Assembly (NCBI RefSeq): GCF_905163445.1
Contig: NC_053201.1
Coordinates: 2,552,001-2,616,000, forward strand
Origin: Pararge aegeria
Taxonomy: Eukaryota > Arthropoda > Insecta > Lepidoptera > Nymphalidae
Direction: 5' to 3'
Length of the DNA stretch: 64,000 nt
The notes below the pieces were generated by a model. The model worked only from the letters and a program-made list of their open reading frames with translations. It made no database searches and was not told the DNA's origin. The position numbers and the translations under genes are program-made. Of the stretch, positions 11,645 to 20,482 are shown in pieces. How positions within the stretch are numbered: position 1 is the first letter of the stretch; every line of letters starts with the position of its first letter.

Positions 11645-11652
11645 CTTAATAT

Positions 11653-12391
11653 AAATTTTTAGATTGTCTTTTTTTATTTGTTCAAATTTTATTATGTCAA
11701 AAGTTTTGTTATATTATCAGCAATCCTCTTCGGAACTTACCGTATTTTGTTATTGTTTTTCTTATTTAATTATCTTTCGGTTTGTATGATTTGTAGTATT
11801 TAATGTGTTTTTATATGAACTTTGTTTAGGTAATTAAACAAAAAATCATCAGGACTTATGCACAAAAAAATATCAAGGACCCGAAGGATTAGTTAAGTGT
11901 GATAAAAGGGCCATTTCTCTTCAGTTTGCCTATCCTCCGGTCATTAACGTTAGCAGTAATGATGTTACGACAGTTGGGCATGGGCATGTATTGGGCCTTA
12001 CGCGTTTATTGCTCCACAAACATACACGCACACATACACGCTATATGCATAATGAAACTGTCAATAAATACAAGGTCAGCTTTATAATTTTCCTTTGTTG
12101 GATACCTGCCATTATTAAATAACTAAATAGTATGCGCCTGCGACTATGTGAAATAATTATTTTCCCAGTGGACTTATATAAAACAACTTTATTTACTTGG
12201 GTACTAGTAGGCTGAAATTTTGAACTTACGGTACAAGCGGACTACTGCTGAGTGGAGAAAAAATAAAACTCTTTAGTTTTGTAGATTCTTTGGTTTCTAC
12301 TTGAATTATTGTGTGAGAATATTGCAACTTAGAGTAGGTAATGGTTTGTCAGAAATTCTATGCCAGTATTTTGTATTGTATACGTATGTTA
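11653..12391. other. Spacer
   Basis: No gene or recognised repeat. Confidence 0.35.
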
Positions 12392-12530
12392 TACGACAAT
12401 ACACACATCGTCAGCTAGTCCCAAAGCGTAAGCTTAGCTTGTGTTATGGGTACTAAGATGACTGATAAATATTTTGATGAATACATAAATACTTATTTGT
12501 ACTTAAATATATACAGATAAACCACCCTAA
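12392..12530 (-). mobile_element. SINE-A 3' half
   Basis: On the minus strand: the tail end TACTATGACAAT-like, the GCTTAGCTTGTGTTATGGGT inverse, then the middle. It stops before the tRNA head. Immediately followed by a second partial copy. Confidence 0.8.
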
Positions 12531-12633
12531 AATTTAAAAACGCCGCCCCGTTTACACGTCGCAATCTAGTCCTAAAGTAAGCGTAGCTTGTATTATGGGT
12601 ACTAAGACGACTGTTGAAAAATATACATAAATA

Positions 12634-12937
12634 TTGGATAGAAGCAGGCGTTACTTTGCGGAAATCCATGATATATTTTCAAAATTAAGCTTAATTTGCT
12701 ATACTCCGCGAAAAGCAAGAAAATCAGTGTGGTGTAATTTATAATTTCTTCAATCCTTATACTCCACACCAAACAGATCTTCAGCAATATACCCTCTACG
12801 CACGTTTCGCTCCGAAACCGGAGCATCCTCAGGAGATGTTGACTTTACAATGAATAATTATTGTTTGGACTTAACAATTATTCATTGTAAAGTCAAGATC
12901 TGAGATCGGAGTATAGCAAATTAAGCTTAATTTTGAT
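12634..12937. mobile_element. PLE-B element nested in SINE-A, 14-bp target duplication
   Basis: The left arm is PLE-B in minus orientation: 3' end TTGGATAGAAGCAGGCGTTA, through ACTCCACACCAAACAGATC, to the hammerhead-like core. A short palindrome ...AATAATTATT... follows (about 12840-12893), then a shortened right arm in plus orientation (GAGTATAGCAAATTAAGCTT). AATATACATAAATA flanks it at 12620-12633 and 12938-12951. A 14-bp duplication fits target-primed retroposition better than cut-and-paste. Confidence 0.85.
12793..12837 (-). ncRNA. Hammerhead-ribozyme-like motif (PLE-B copy 1)
   Basis: On the minus strand: ATCTC, CTGAGGA, T, GCTCCG-GTTT-CGGAGC, GAAA, CG-TG-CGT, A, GAGG. This can be drawn as a minimal type I hammerhead: helix I CTC/GAG, helix II of 6 pairs, helix III ACG/CGT, cleavage after A. 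One extra T lies before helix II, and the 2-nt loop III is tight. Confidence 0.5.
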
Positions 12938-13147
12938 AATATACATAAATACTTATAATATACAGATAAACAACCCAAACACTGGAAAATGCCACCCGAA
13001 GCCAGTCTAGCCCTGCGTTGACCAACCCGCCTGCCCAGCGTGGTCATTATCGGGCAAAATTTGTGTATGTAGAAAAGAGCCAAACTCTTTATCGATATAT
13101 CGGCCTCCCTTTCAGAGAGACCGAGTTTGAACACGAATCTAATTTTT

Positions 13148-13350
13148 CAGAGTTAAATGCGTTTTTTAGGAAATTGAATAACACTTACTTTAACGGTGAA
13201 AGAACATCGTGAGGAAACCTACATGTCTGAGAGTTCTCCAGTTTAGTATCAAAGGCGTGTAAAATCAACACCAATCCAAACTTGGTCAGCGTGGTGAAAA
13301 AATTTACTATATATACAACTGCCAAAGATGAATGTCTGGGAGGGTCCCGA
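13148..13350 (+). mobile_element. SINE-H body, head missing
   Basis: TTACTTTAACGGTGAAAGAA, ATCGTGAGGAAACC, TGAGAGTTCTCC, AAAGGCGTGTA and GGTCAGCGTGGTG follow the SINE-H order but are diverged. Confidence 0.7.
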
Positions 13351-13379
13351 TTCCTGACGTGATCCGGACATGGATCCTT

Positions 13380-13835
13380 ACCACGGTCACGGGGGCGTTC
13401 GGACTAAACAATGATTAGTCCAAAAGTCCACCAACAGTCAGATTAACGTCGAACCGAGCCGAGGTCCTCGCAGGAGGCACCTTCGGGTCGACGTCTCCCA
13501 CTCTCCCCCCCGATGTCGTTGAGCCCTGGGGCTCTTCTCATGGCAAGCTTTCGCGCTCGCCTCACTTCCCCGGTGACGCCGTAGCAACCCCTCAGGTGGG
13601 TATCGGCAAATGTCCATCCGAAAAATGAATTGTCTGGACATCGGTCCCCGAGCACGATCACCCGCTCGGAGGAAGATCTTCCTATTGATACGGTCGAGTG
13701 TATCACCATAGCTCCCGTATAGTGGACCCCGACGTGATTTGAACACGAAACCTTCTGATCTGAAAGTGGTGACCTCAGCACCAAGACTGCACTCGACGAT
13801 GATGGGACCAAGTCCGAATTCGCAAGTCTCAGTCG
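13380..13835 (-). other. GC-rich island, unclassified, probable transposon
   Basis: About 450 bp with markedly higher GC than the flanks and two overlapping open frames of 102 and 122 codons on the minus strand. The minus strand reads ...GTTCAAATCACGTCGGGGTC..., a loose B-box resemblance. Neither protein reading is recognised and no second copy was seen in the window. It may be part of an LTR or other retroelement. Confidence 0.35.
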
Positions 13836-13939
13836 TCGAAGCTAATCAGAGTTAAGACACACAATTCCTTATAGTAGAAATACACATTATCTCAGCAGAA
13901 CCTTCCGAGTTTGTACGCATTGCGCAAGAGAGTACAATT

Positions 13940-13981
13940 TGGTGTTCTTATCGCTACATAGCGATTTCTTCCAGGCAACCA
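13940..13981 (-). mobile_element. LINE-D 3' scrap
   Basis: TTATCGCTACATAGCGATTT, then CTTCCAGGCAACC, is the inverted hairpin block of LINE-D. Confidence 0.6.
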
Positions 13982-14453
13982 AAAAGACGCAAAAGGAAAA
14001 AAACATAGAAAAGAGGGGTTGACGATGATGCTGATGATATCCCCTAGTCTGCTTATCGGCGGCATCGTAAGAGAACGCTAAACGGCTTGGCATTACGTGT
14101 TTTTATCTTATCGAAAATTCTTTTTGAAACAATAACACGCAATACACACTTGCTTTTTAATTCATTACAAAATATAAAAAAAGCAATGCAATTCATTATA
14201 CTGCAACATTTTATTAAGCATTACTACGAAATGAGTCACTATAATCCCGAGCTACCATCAAATCCATCCAATAATACGTAAAATACGTAAATCCTCCCTA
14301 CCCGATGTTTTGTGGGGCAATTAATTTCGTACTAAATACTAAAATAAGTTTATTTCACTCTAAACGTAAAGTGAGAGTGAAAGTCATCTTTCAAAGACGG
14401 TCGGAAAATATGGAGACGGCTTCAATAAATAGGAGGTTTTGTATTTTTTTGCA

Positions 14454-14915
14454 ACGTGTATCCGAAATACTTTTGAAGGGTGCATGAGTATATTTCATAA
14501 GGAATCACACTGTAATGGTGTTAAATCAAAGGTAGCATATTTATTTCTCCATACATACTAAGTGTTTAATCATGACAACCTTGCCAGCCTACAAAGCCTG
14601 GAAGATATCACTTTTAGTGATAAGGCCGCCTTTTGCATATAATTATGTTTAATTAAGTATGTCTGTGTGTGTTTCCTATATATTATGCAATGTTTAAATA
14701 AGTTGTTTAACCTCTATTGAAGATAAAAGACAAACACGCGCATAGTACCAACGCTACGCGACGTGTACCTATATAATATACTAAATAAATGATAGGAGTC
14801 ACTTGATTTTTATATTGCATGTGACCTTAAGGCTTTATCCGTTTTTTTTCAGTAAAAACTATGGCAGTGGTTCATTCAAGAACTATTAGCGTTACGGTTT
14901 CACAGATAAATTATA
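14454..14915 (+). repeat. Rep-M copy, interrupted by LINE-D-like block
   Basis: The first part (ACTTTTGAAGGGTGCATGAG, TATATTTCATAAGGA) and second part (TTGAAGATAAAAGACAAACA, GCTACGCGACGTGTACCT, CAGTAAAAACTATGGCAGTG, TTACGGTTTCACAGATAA) occur in the same order at 63320-63610. Between them, 14594-14700 holds a LINE-D-like block (TTAGTGATAAGGCCGCCTTT). Class of Rep-M unknown. Confidence 0.7.
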
Positions 14916-15365
14916 ATTTACACGTGGTAAACTAAGTAAAATTTATCTACATGGTTTCACTTATTTTTTTCGGATCGGTTGTTGATAAAAGAGACCAATA
15001 CTGGACGGAACTTCCAAATGACTTTGTGTCAGGGTGTTATGTACACCTTAAAACCAAGATCTTTGGTGACACTAGTTTCTGTAATGGTTTATACAAAGCT
15101 TTTTCAGCTAAACCAGGAAGAATACCCAAGAGTCAGAATGAATGAATAAATGAATGAATATACTTTCAGTGCACACCACATAAAGTACACAAAAAAAGAA
15201 AAGTACAGCAAAATAAGGTATGCAATTAGTTTGTAGTTAAGTTTTCTAGCTATACAGATTTTTTTTTAAATTAGTAAATAAATCTGGAAAATCCCATAAG
15301 GACGAAGTGGGTTACTGCTTCTAGAAAAAAAAAAATAACGGTCTAATTGCGCCGTAACATATATA

Positions 15366-15489
15366 TCTGTATGTTATAAGTATTTTTATATTCATAAAAA
15401 ATATTCAGCAGCTATCTTAGTACCCATAAAACAAGCTACGCTTACTTTGGGGCTAGATGGCGATGTGTGTATTGTGGTAGTATATTTAT
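15366..15489 (+). mobile_element. SINE-A 3' half
   Basis: From TCTGTATGTTATAAGTATTT through CATAAAACAAGCTACGCTTA and GGGGCTAGATGGCGATG to the T-rich tail. Truncated at the 5' end. Confidence 0.85.
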
Positions 15490-17696
15490 CATTATCATTA
15501 TTATTTATTATAGAATTGCACAATATACTAAACGGTTTAAAAGTATATCTATAGGAGTTACTGACATACTTCATAAATACCGTGACCTAATTGAATTACA
15601 ACCAAACTAATTAATCCTTTTAAATCCATGCTATAAGTATATCATTTAATGACTTCAATAGAGAAATAGTTTGTCTAGACGACTTATTAATAGCATGTTT
15701 GATAATCAAAAATATATAATGGTGAAGCAAAAAGCTACATACATTATTTTTGGATTTTTATTTAATACTTAATAATCCCTATATACAATTCAGTAGGTAC
15801 ACCGTTATAACATTTCCTCTCCTAAGCGTGTTTCTCTTTGGGAATTTAATTATTTTTTTTTTCAGTTAGTCAAGTCAAAACCAATTATTTAGTATAGGAA
15901 CATGGGAACTACCACTTAGTCTAGTGGAATGTGCAAACAGCTTTTTAATAATATTCTGTAGGTAATTGAAAACATCAGAGCTTTTCATCACTGACACAGA
16001 GTCCTAGTTGGAATATGATCAGAAATAAACATTTTAATGGCGGCGTGCCAAGATGCGTACGCGCATATGTGGGCGAATAAATATTAGAACTACACGATGC
16101 GAGAATGATAAGTGGAACGGTGACAATTGAAGTTAACTTCCGCGTTGGATATTTTAGTAGGCGAATGAAGAAAGCATATAAATAATTCACAGTAATACTC
16201 ATTATTGTTCTTATTATCAGCTTAAATAATATTCTACTGCTAAGAACTGACCTGCACTCTTATAAGATAATGTTGAGCTTGAAACCACCACCCTGCTACA
16301 ATGAGGGTTGGCAGACTTTTACGAATATAATCACATATCAGTGATGATAAAAGGGACACTTAAAACTGCTCTCCGAGATAAGGGGAAGGATTCCGCCGTT
16401 TTCCTCAGTCTAGGCTAGCGCGGAATTATTCTGATATTAAACATATACCTACTTAAATATGAATTTCTTAGTTTATAGTAAATCGTTGTGAGGAGTTTAT
16501 CACTTTAAACTTTTCCCAACGGATTTTTATGCGATTTTCACCATCTTTTAGCCTATTTTTACCGATGTTCTATTTATATAATACATTCTAAATATATAAT
16601 TTTTAATCAGAAACAAAGACTATATTGCATCCAAGTTGCTCACTCCTTTTTTCTAATTTATTCCCATGCGAAGGGTGAAACGAAAAGATTCTTGACCTTG
16701 TTAAAATAATTTTAATTAATAAGTTTCAGTGGATGGTCATGGCGCCCACAGTTTCTCCATCAATTTGACGTATTTTTGAGAAACATAAAAAAGGTGATCG
16801 GTATCGGATCGGAGTGATCGGTATGTGTTTTCCTATTAATTATCTAGATGTTATTGACGGTTATTAAAAAATCCCCGGTGGTGTAACTTACTTTATTTAG
16901 AACAAATCTGTGATTGACTAATTGTTTTGCTGAGTACCGACGTCAAAGTTTGGTTTTATTATTATTATTATTATTATTAACGCATGTACGTACAAACATC
17001 AAGGTTTAAAAGATTATGAGCTAACTTAGTCCCTTCTAAGTTAACGCTACTTTCTCAGAGTGCATCAGTTTTGACTGTTAGTTTAGATCGCAGCTATGTG
17101 CTTAACTTATCATTAAAAACAAAACATAAAAAAGCCTTCTCTATATTTGTTATGATAACAACAAAAACACTCACACTAAAGTTTATTCGAACGTAAACCT
17201 GTGAGTATTGGAAAGATTTAATTTCCGCTTCAGTCAGCTCTTTTTATTTTACTGCGGCATTAAAGGAATTATTGTACTGCCCTATCCTATCAATGTATTG
17301 CACGAGAATTAATGTCTTAACGCCTGATCATTTCGAATAGCAATTGTTTGTTGAAGCTACGTTGCTTTTAATTTTAGTTGTTAGCAGATTTTTTTAATAA
17401 TGTAACTACTAAAAAGTTTTGCGTGAATTTATGAGTTTAGACAAGTGCTCCTTGGTTTTAATTACTAACTTTACTTTAAGTTTTCTTACTTTATTTGGAA
17501 TAATTTTCTTCTTGACATGGAGTAAAATTAACATGGCCACCTGCCAAAGAACAGAAACAGGGAAAAGGAGAAGTACACCCCCTTTATTCTTTGGATATTA
17601 TTTTTATCTGTGCGCTCATACTCTGAAGAAGAAACTGTGCTAAATTATAAATATTTTGTGCTTACCTCTTACGGAAAAAGTCGTGCATTGCAGTCA
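15490..17696. other. Long AT-rich spacer
   Basis: No gene or known repeat. An (ATT)n run lies near 16960-16980. Only short open frames with no coding character. Confidence 0.4.
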
Positions 17697-18060
17697 AAAA
17701 AATTAAAAATTTATTTATTTCAAGCAGGCCTTTTCCAATCCCAGCACACCTCTAACTTTTCTGCGATATGTGCGTTTTAAGTAATTAAAATATTGCTTTA
17801 ACGATGAAGGAAAACATCGCATTGGGCCAGCGTGGTGGACTACAGCATTAACCTCTTCTCATTGTGGAAGGAGTCGCGTGCTCTGTAGTGGGCCTATTAT
17901 TAACCCTATGGAAACGTAGTGACTCTACCAACTTTTAGAAAGACAGATTCTACCGAGAAGAATCCGGCAAGAAGCTCAGTTGCTCTTTGCCACAGCGTTT
18001 ACAATTTAACTTTTCAATGTTCTATGAGCTATCTCTCTATCTAGTCAAGAGCTAAGTTTA
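17697..18060 (-). mobile_element. LINE-I 3' end split by SINE-H
   Basis: The minus-strand tail (TTTATTTATTTCAAGCAGGCC, 17710-17730) is separated by a SINE-H from the rest (TAGTGACTCTACCAACTTTT, AGACAGATTCTACCGAGAAG, CCGGCAAGAAGCTCAG). The order matches the copies at 30566 and 37712. Confidence 0.75.
17733..17917 (+). mobile_element. SINE-H nested in LINE-I
   Basis: Starts within the B-box region (CCAATCCCAGCACACCTCTA), then ATGTGCGTTTTAAGTAATTA, GGGCCAGCGTGGTGGACTAC and GTAGTGGGCCTATT. LINE-I sequence lies on both sides. Confidence 0.8.
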
Positions 18061-18720
18061 AATGGAATTAAAAAACACTTATAAAAGTTAAACATAATTC
18101 CAGATCCGCTGTCCTTCTACGAGCATGACGATTAATATATAGTTGTAACTTGTAGGTTAGTTGTAGGCAGACGTATCTCAACGCATGATACACGGTTCAT
18201 CGACTCAACAAAACATGATTCATATTTCACGCGAACAAAGGATTAAGCACGTACGAGTTTTTAGAAAAGCCTCGTTTGGTGTATTTACTTTTCGCACGTA
18301 TTGCACAACTGGTGCAAAACAGAGTGCCTAGTGTCAGATTTTCGGCCCACGTTGACTTATTCGATCGCCTATAAGTCTACCACGATTTATATGGCACCGA
18401 GGAGCGCCGTCTAGTTAAATAACAAATAAATAAATATACTACAACACATCGCCATCTTGCCAGTACCTGATTGAGCAAGCCCGGGGCCCGTAGCAATTTC
18501 TTTAAAAGAGCCCTTTATATGCTATGGGTTCTTAAGTATAAAGTGGTAAAAATATAATTCAATACTCTATACGTATCTTAAATACGTATAAACGTATCTT
18601 AAATACAATACGTATTTGCTATCTATAGGTATATCAATACGTATTTACAATTTTGTGGGTAATTAATAGTGTAGTAAATTACTATAGGCGTACACTTAGA
18701 CCTCTACGTGCTTGTGCGTG
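18061..18720. other. Spacer with short local repeats
   Basis: 18560-18650 repeats ACGTATCTTAAATAC-like words several times. No gene signal. Confidence 0.4.
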
Positions 18721-18721
18721 T

Positions 18722-18773
18722 CTGTCAGTCAGTCAGTCAGTCATTCAGTCAGTCAGTCAGTCAGTCAGGCAGA
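18722..18773. repeat. (CAGT)n microsatellite
   Basis: About twelve CAGT units with two interruptions (ATTC and a final GGC). Confidence 0.9.
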
Positions 18774-18883
18774 GATGAGCGGTATTAAATATGCGCCCCG
18801 GGGGGCCCGCAGCAATTGCAACTCTTGCTACGTGGTAAATCCGGCACTGCATCTTGCCCATAAAAAAAAATCTGCTCACAATT

Positions 18884-19084
18884 TAAAGTAAGCGTAGTTT
18901 GTGTTATGGGTACTAAGATGACTGATGAATATTTTAATGAATAAATACTTTTATTATACATATAAACACCCAGACACTGAAGAACATTCATGTTCAGCAC
19001 ACAAACATTTTTTAGTTATGGGAACCGAACCCACGGCCACGACTCTGAAAGCAGGGTCGCTGCCCACTGCGCCAATCGGCCGCC
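18884..19084 (-). mobile_element. SINE-A, tail truncated
   Basis: The minus strand carries the whole head, with a B box as GGTTCGGTTCCC and an A box in TTGGCGCAGTGGGCAGCG, and the body back to CTACGCTTACTTTA. The last 50 bp of the tail are lost. Confidence 0.9.
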
Positions 19085-19208
19085 AAAATCTAAGGAGATT
19101 CCTAGAAATTTATGAACCGTTTACCAATAGCTATCACCTAAGAGTTGGTGATTATTAGGTGACTATTATTTGTTTATTAGGCTTTACTAATTTAGGCATT
19201 GCCTAATT

Positions 19209-19385
19209 CACTGGGCGTGCATTGAGGGTATGCACAGGGTATGCAGATGGTTTAAAATTAAGAAACTATCCAGTATGAGTTATACATACTTGAGGGTAGG
19301 CTTTTTATAACTTTTACAATGTCTATCCTTAAGTTTTTTATAACTCGTACTGGAGAACTTCTTCATTTTATATCATCCTTGATGG
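19209..19385 (+). mobile_element. hAT-like MITE, diverged foldback
   Basis: Starts CACTGGGCGTGCATTGAGGG and shares GTATGCACAGG, CTATCCAGTATGAG, TACTTGAGGGTAGGC and TTTTTATAAC with the element at 45581. The right part repeats the other strand's version, so it folds back. The far terminus is eroded and no target duplication is seen. Confidence 0.65.
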
Positions 19386-19574
19386 CCTCCATCGTGCCGA
19401 TTGGCGACCGGTTAGTTTCCCAGGGGGGTTCGGGCGTCCCCGCGATCTCCAGTCGATTCTACCATCAGCGTCGCGGTGACGAAGGTCATAGTATCTAAAA
19501 TGCAGCATCTCGTATAACTTCCATTTCCCCTACCTATCCACTTCCCCCGCAAAACAATGAAGCGTAACAGACAT

Positions 19575-19641
19575 CATGTACGCATCAAAAGTGCCACCTA
19601 TTGGCCTACTTGAATAAAGATATTTTTGACTTTGACTTTGA
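19575..19641 (+). mobile_element. LINE-G 3' tail
   Basis: ATGTACGCATCAAAAGTGCC, TACTTGAATAAAGATATTTT and (TTTGAC)n: only the last 70 bp. Confidence 0.8.
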
Positions 19642-19675
19642 TCACGAGATCGATTTGGTTCGATTTCACTTCAAC

Positions 19676-19736
19676 CTATTGAAGTCCACTGCTGGACATA
19701 GGTCTTTTGTCTCCCAGCGACTCGTTTGATGTCGTC
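19676..19736 (-). mobile_element. RTE-type LINE 3' scrap
   Basis: The minus strand reads GACGACATCAAACGAGTCGC, then CAAAAGACCTATGTCCAGCA, the last codons of the RTE ORF2 also seen at 26300-26412. It sits in the predicted intron just downstream of the exon below. Confidence 0.8.
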
Positions 19737-19799
19737 TTTTATTAATAATTTAATTGCAAACTTTCCACCAACTAAAATATTTAAAAAAGCTGTACTTAC

Positions 19800-20116
19800 A
19801 ACATCAGCATCCATAACACCATCTGCGACGTCTGTCCCTCCCTTATCCCGCCAATGCTTCTCGCTGGTCACCGAAAAGTTGAAAGACCTCTCCCTCCTTG
19901 GACTTAATAACACCCCGGCAGGTGTCCTTCCATATCTGAATATCTCTAGGTTAGTGGTAGAGAACCTGTCGTTCCCGGGGTCTGATCTTGGGAGGAACAC
20001 GTCGTCTTCAAGGTCGCTGTCGAAGGTTAATGTTAGTGGGGGGGATGAAGCTGAGCGGCGACACTGTTGGACTGGCGGTGGTTGTCTTTCGATGTCGGAT
20101 TCGGAGTATGGACGAT
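19800..20116 (-). CDS. Candidate internal coding exon of an unidentified host gene
   Basis: On the minus strand an acceptor (branch-point-like CTAATC, then TTTGTCAACAG) ends at 20117. A donor, GATGTT followed by GTAAGTACAG, starts at 19799. The 317 nt between are open: two bases complete a split codon, then 105 codons, ending in phase 0. The peptide starts RPYSESDIERQPPPVQQCRR. It has an acidic DSDLEDD stretch (about residues 35-42), serine/proline-rich segments and an ERSFNFSVTSEKHWRDK segment. Its GC is well above the flanks. No domain or membrane segment is visible, so it looks like a low-complexity linker or cytoplasmic tail. I do not recognise the protein. The nearby TE scraps are consistent with intron on both sides. 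Confidence 0.6.
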
Positions 20117-20180
20117 CTGTTGACAAATTTTATTGATTAGAAACGGTTGTTAGATGTTTAAAGGTGGGGGACAGACACGT

Positions 20181-20224
20181 CGAGATGGCGATGTATATAT
20201 CGTAGTACATTTATTTGTTTATTA
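20181..20224 (+). mobile_element. SINE-A 3' tail fragment
   Basis: CGAGATGGCGATGTATATAT, then CGTAGTACATTTATTTGTTT: the end of SINE-A only. Confidence 0.65.
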
Positions 20225-20228
20225 ATAG

Positions 20229-20482
20229 CTCAACGATTCTCGAAGCTGAAGTGAAAAAGACACATAGCTTGGAAAAGCAGCCGATGGACGTTGTGGCTAC
20301 CGTGATAGACGTGACCTAGCACTGGGAAGCGTAGTAGTAGACCTCCATGAGCTGGGTAAATTATATAACGAGTTTGAGGAACTCGCTGGACACAAGAGGT
20401 ACAAAACCGTTACGAGCGGAAATCCCTACAAAAGACCTATGTCCAGTAACAGTACGTCCTGTGGTTGAGCTGATGAGGTAAA
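20229..20482 (+). pseudogene. RTE-type LINE ORF2 end, strongly decayed
   Basis: CTCAACGATTCTCGAAGCTG parallels the intact CTCAACGAGTCGCGAAGCTT at 26163. The end (AATCCCTACAAAAGACCTAT, GTCCAGTAACAG) parallels 26366-26397. The middle is rearranged and full of stops. Confidence 0.65.

Larger units (their letters stand above)
12563..12990 (-). mobile_element. SINE-A split by PLE-B
   Basis: The 3' part (12563-12633, TCTAGTCCTAAAGTAAGCGT) and the continuation (12938-12988, ACTTATAATATACAGATAAA, CCCAAACACTGG) are parts of one SINE-A copy. They are separated by the element at 12634-12937. The head is missing. Confidence 0.85.

Noticed and set aside
13438..13811. Two overlapping minus-strand frames (102 and 122 codons) as genes
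   Set aside because: No recognisable domain, no splice context, and GC-driven openness in both frames; kept only as an unclassified island.
19671..20126. The minus-strand frame read as a continuous 151-residue protein
   Set aside because: It runs from an upstream TTG in the acceptor, through the donor, and into an RTE scrap; only 20116-19800 looks exonic.
19726..20136. 136-codon plus-strand frame opposite the exon
   Set aside because: Shadow of the minus-strand exon; the plus strand has no splice sites matching its ends.
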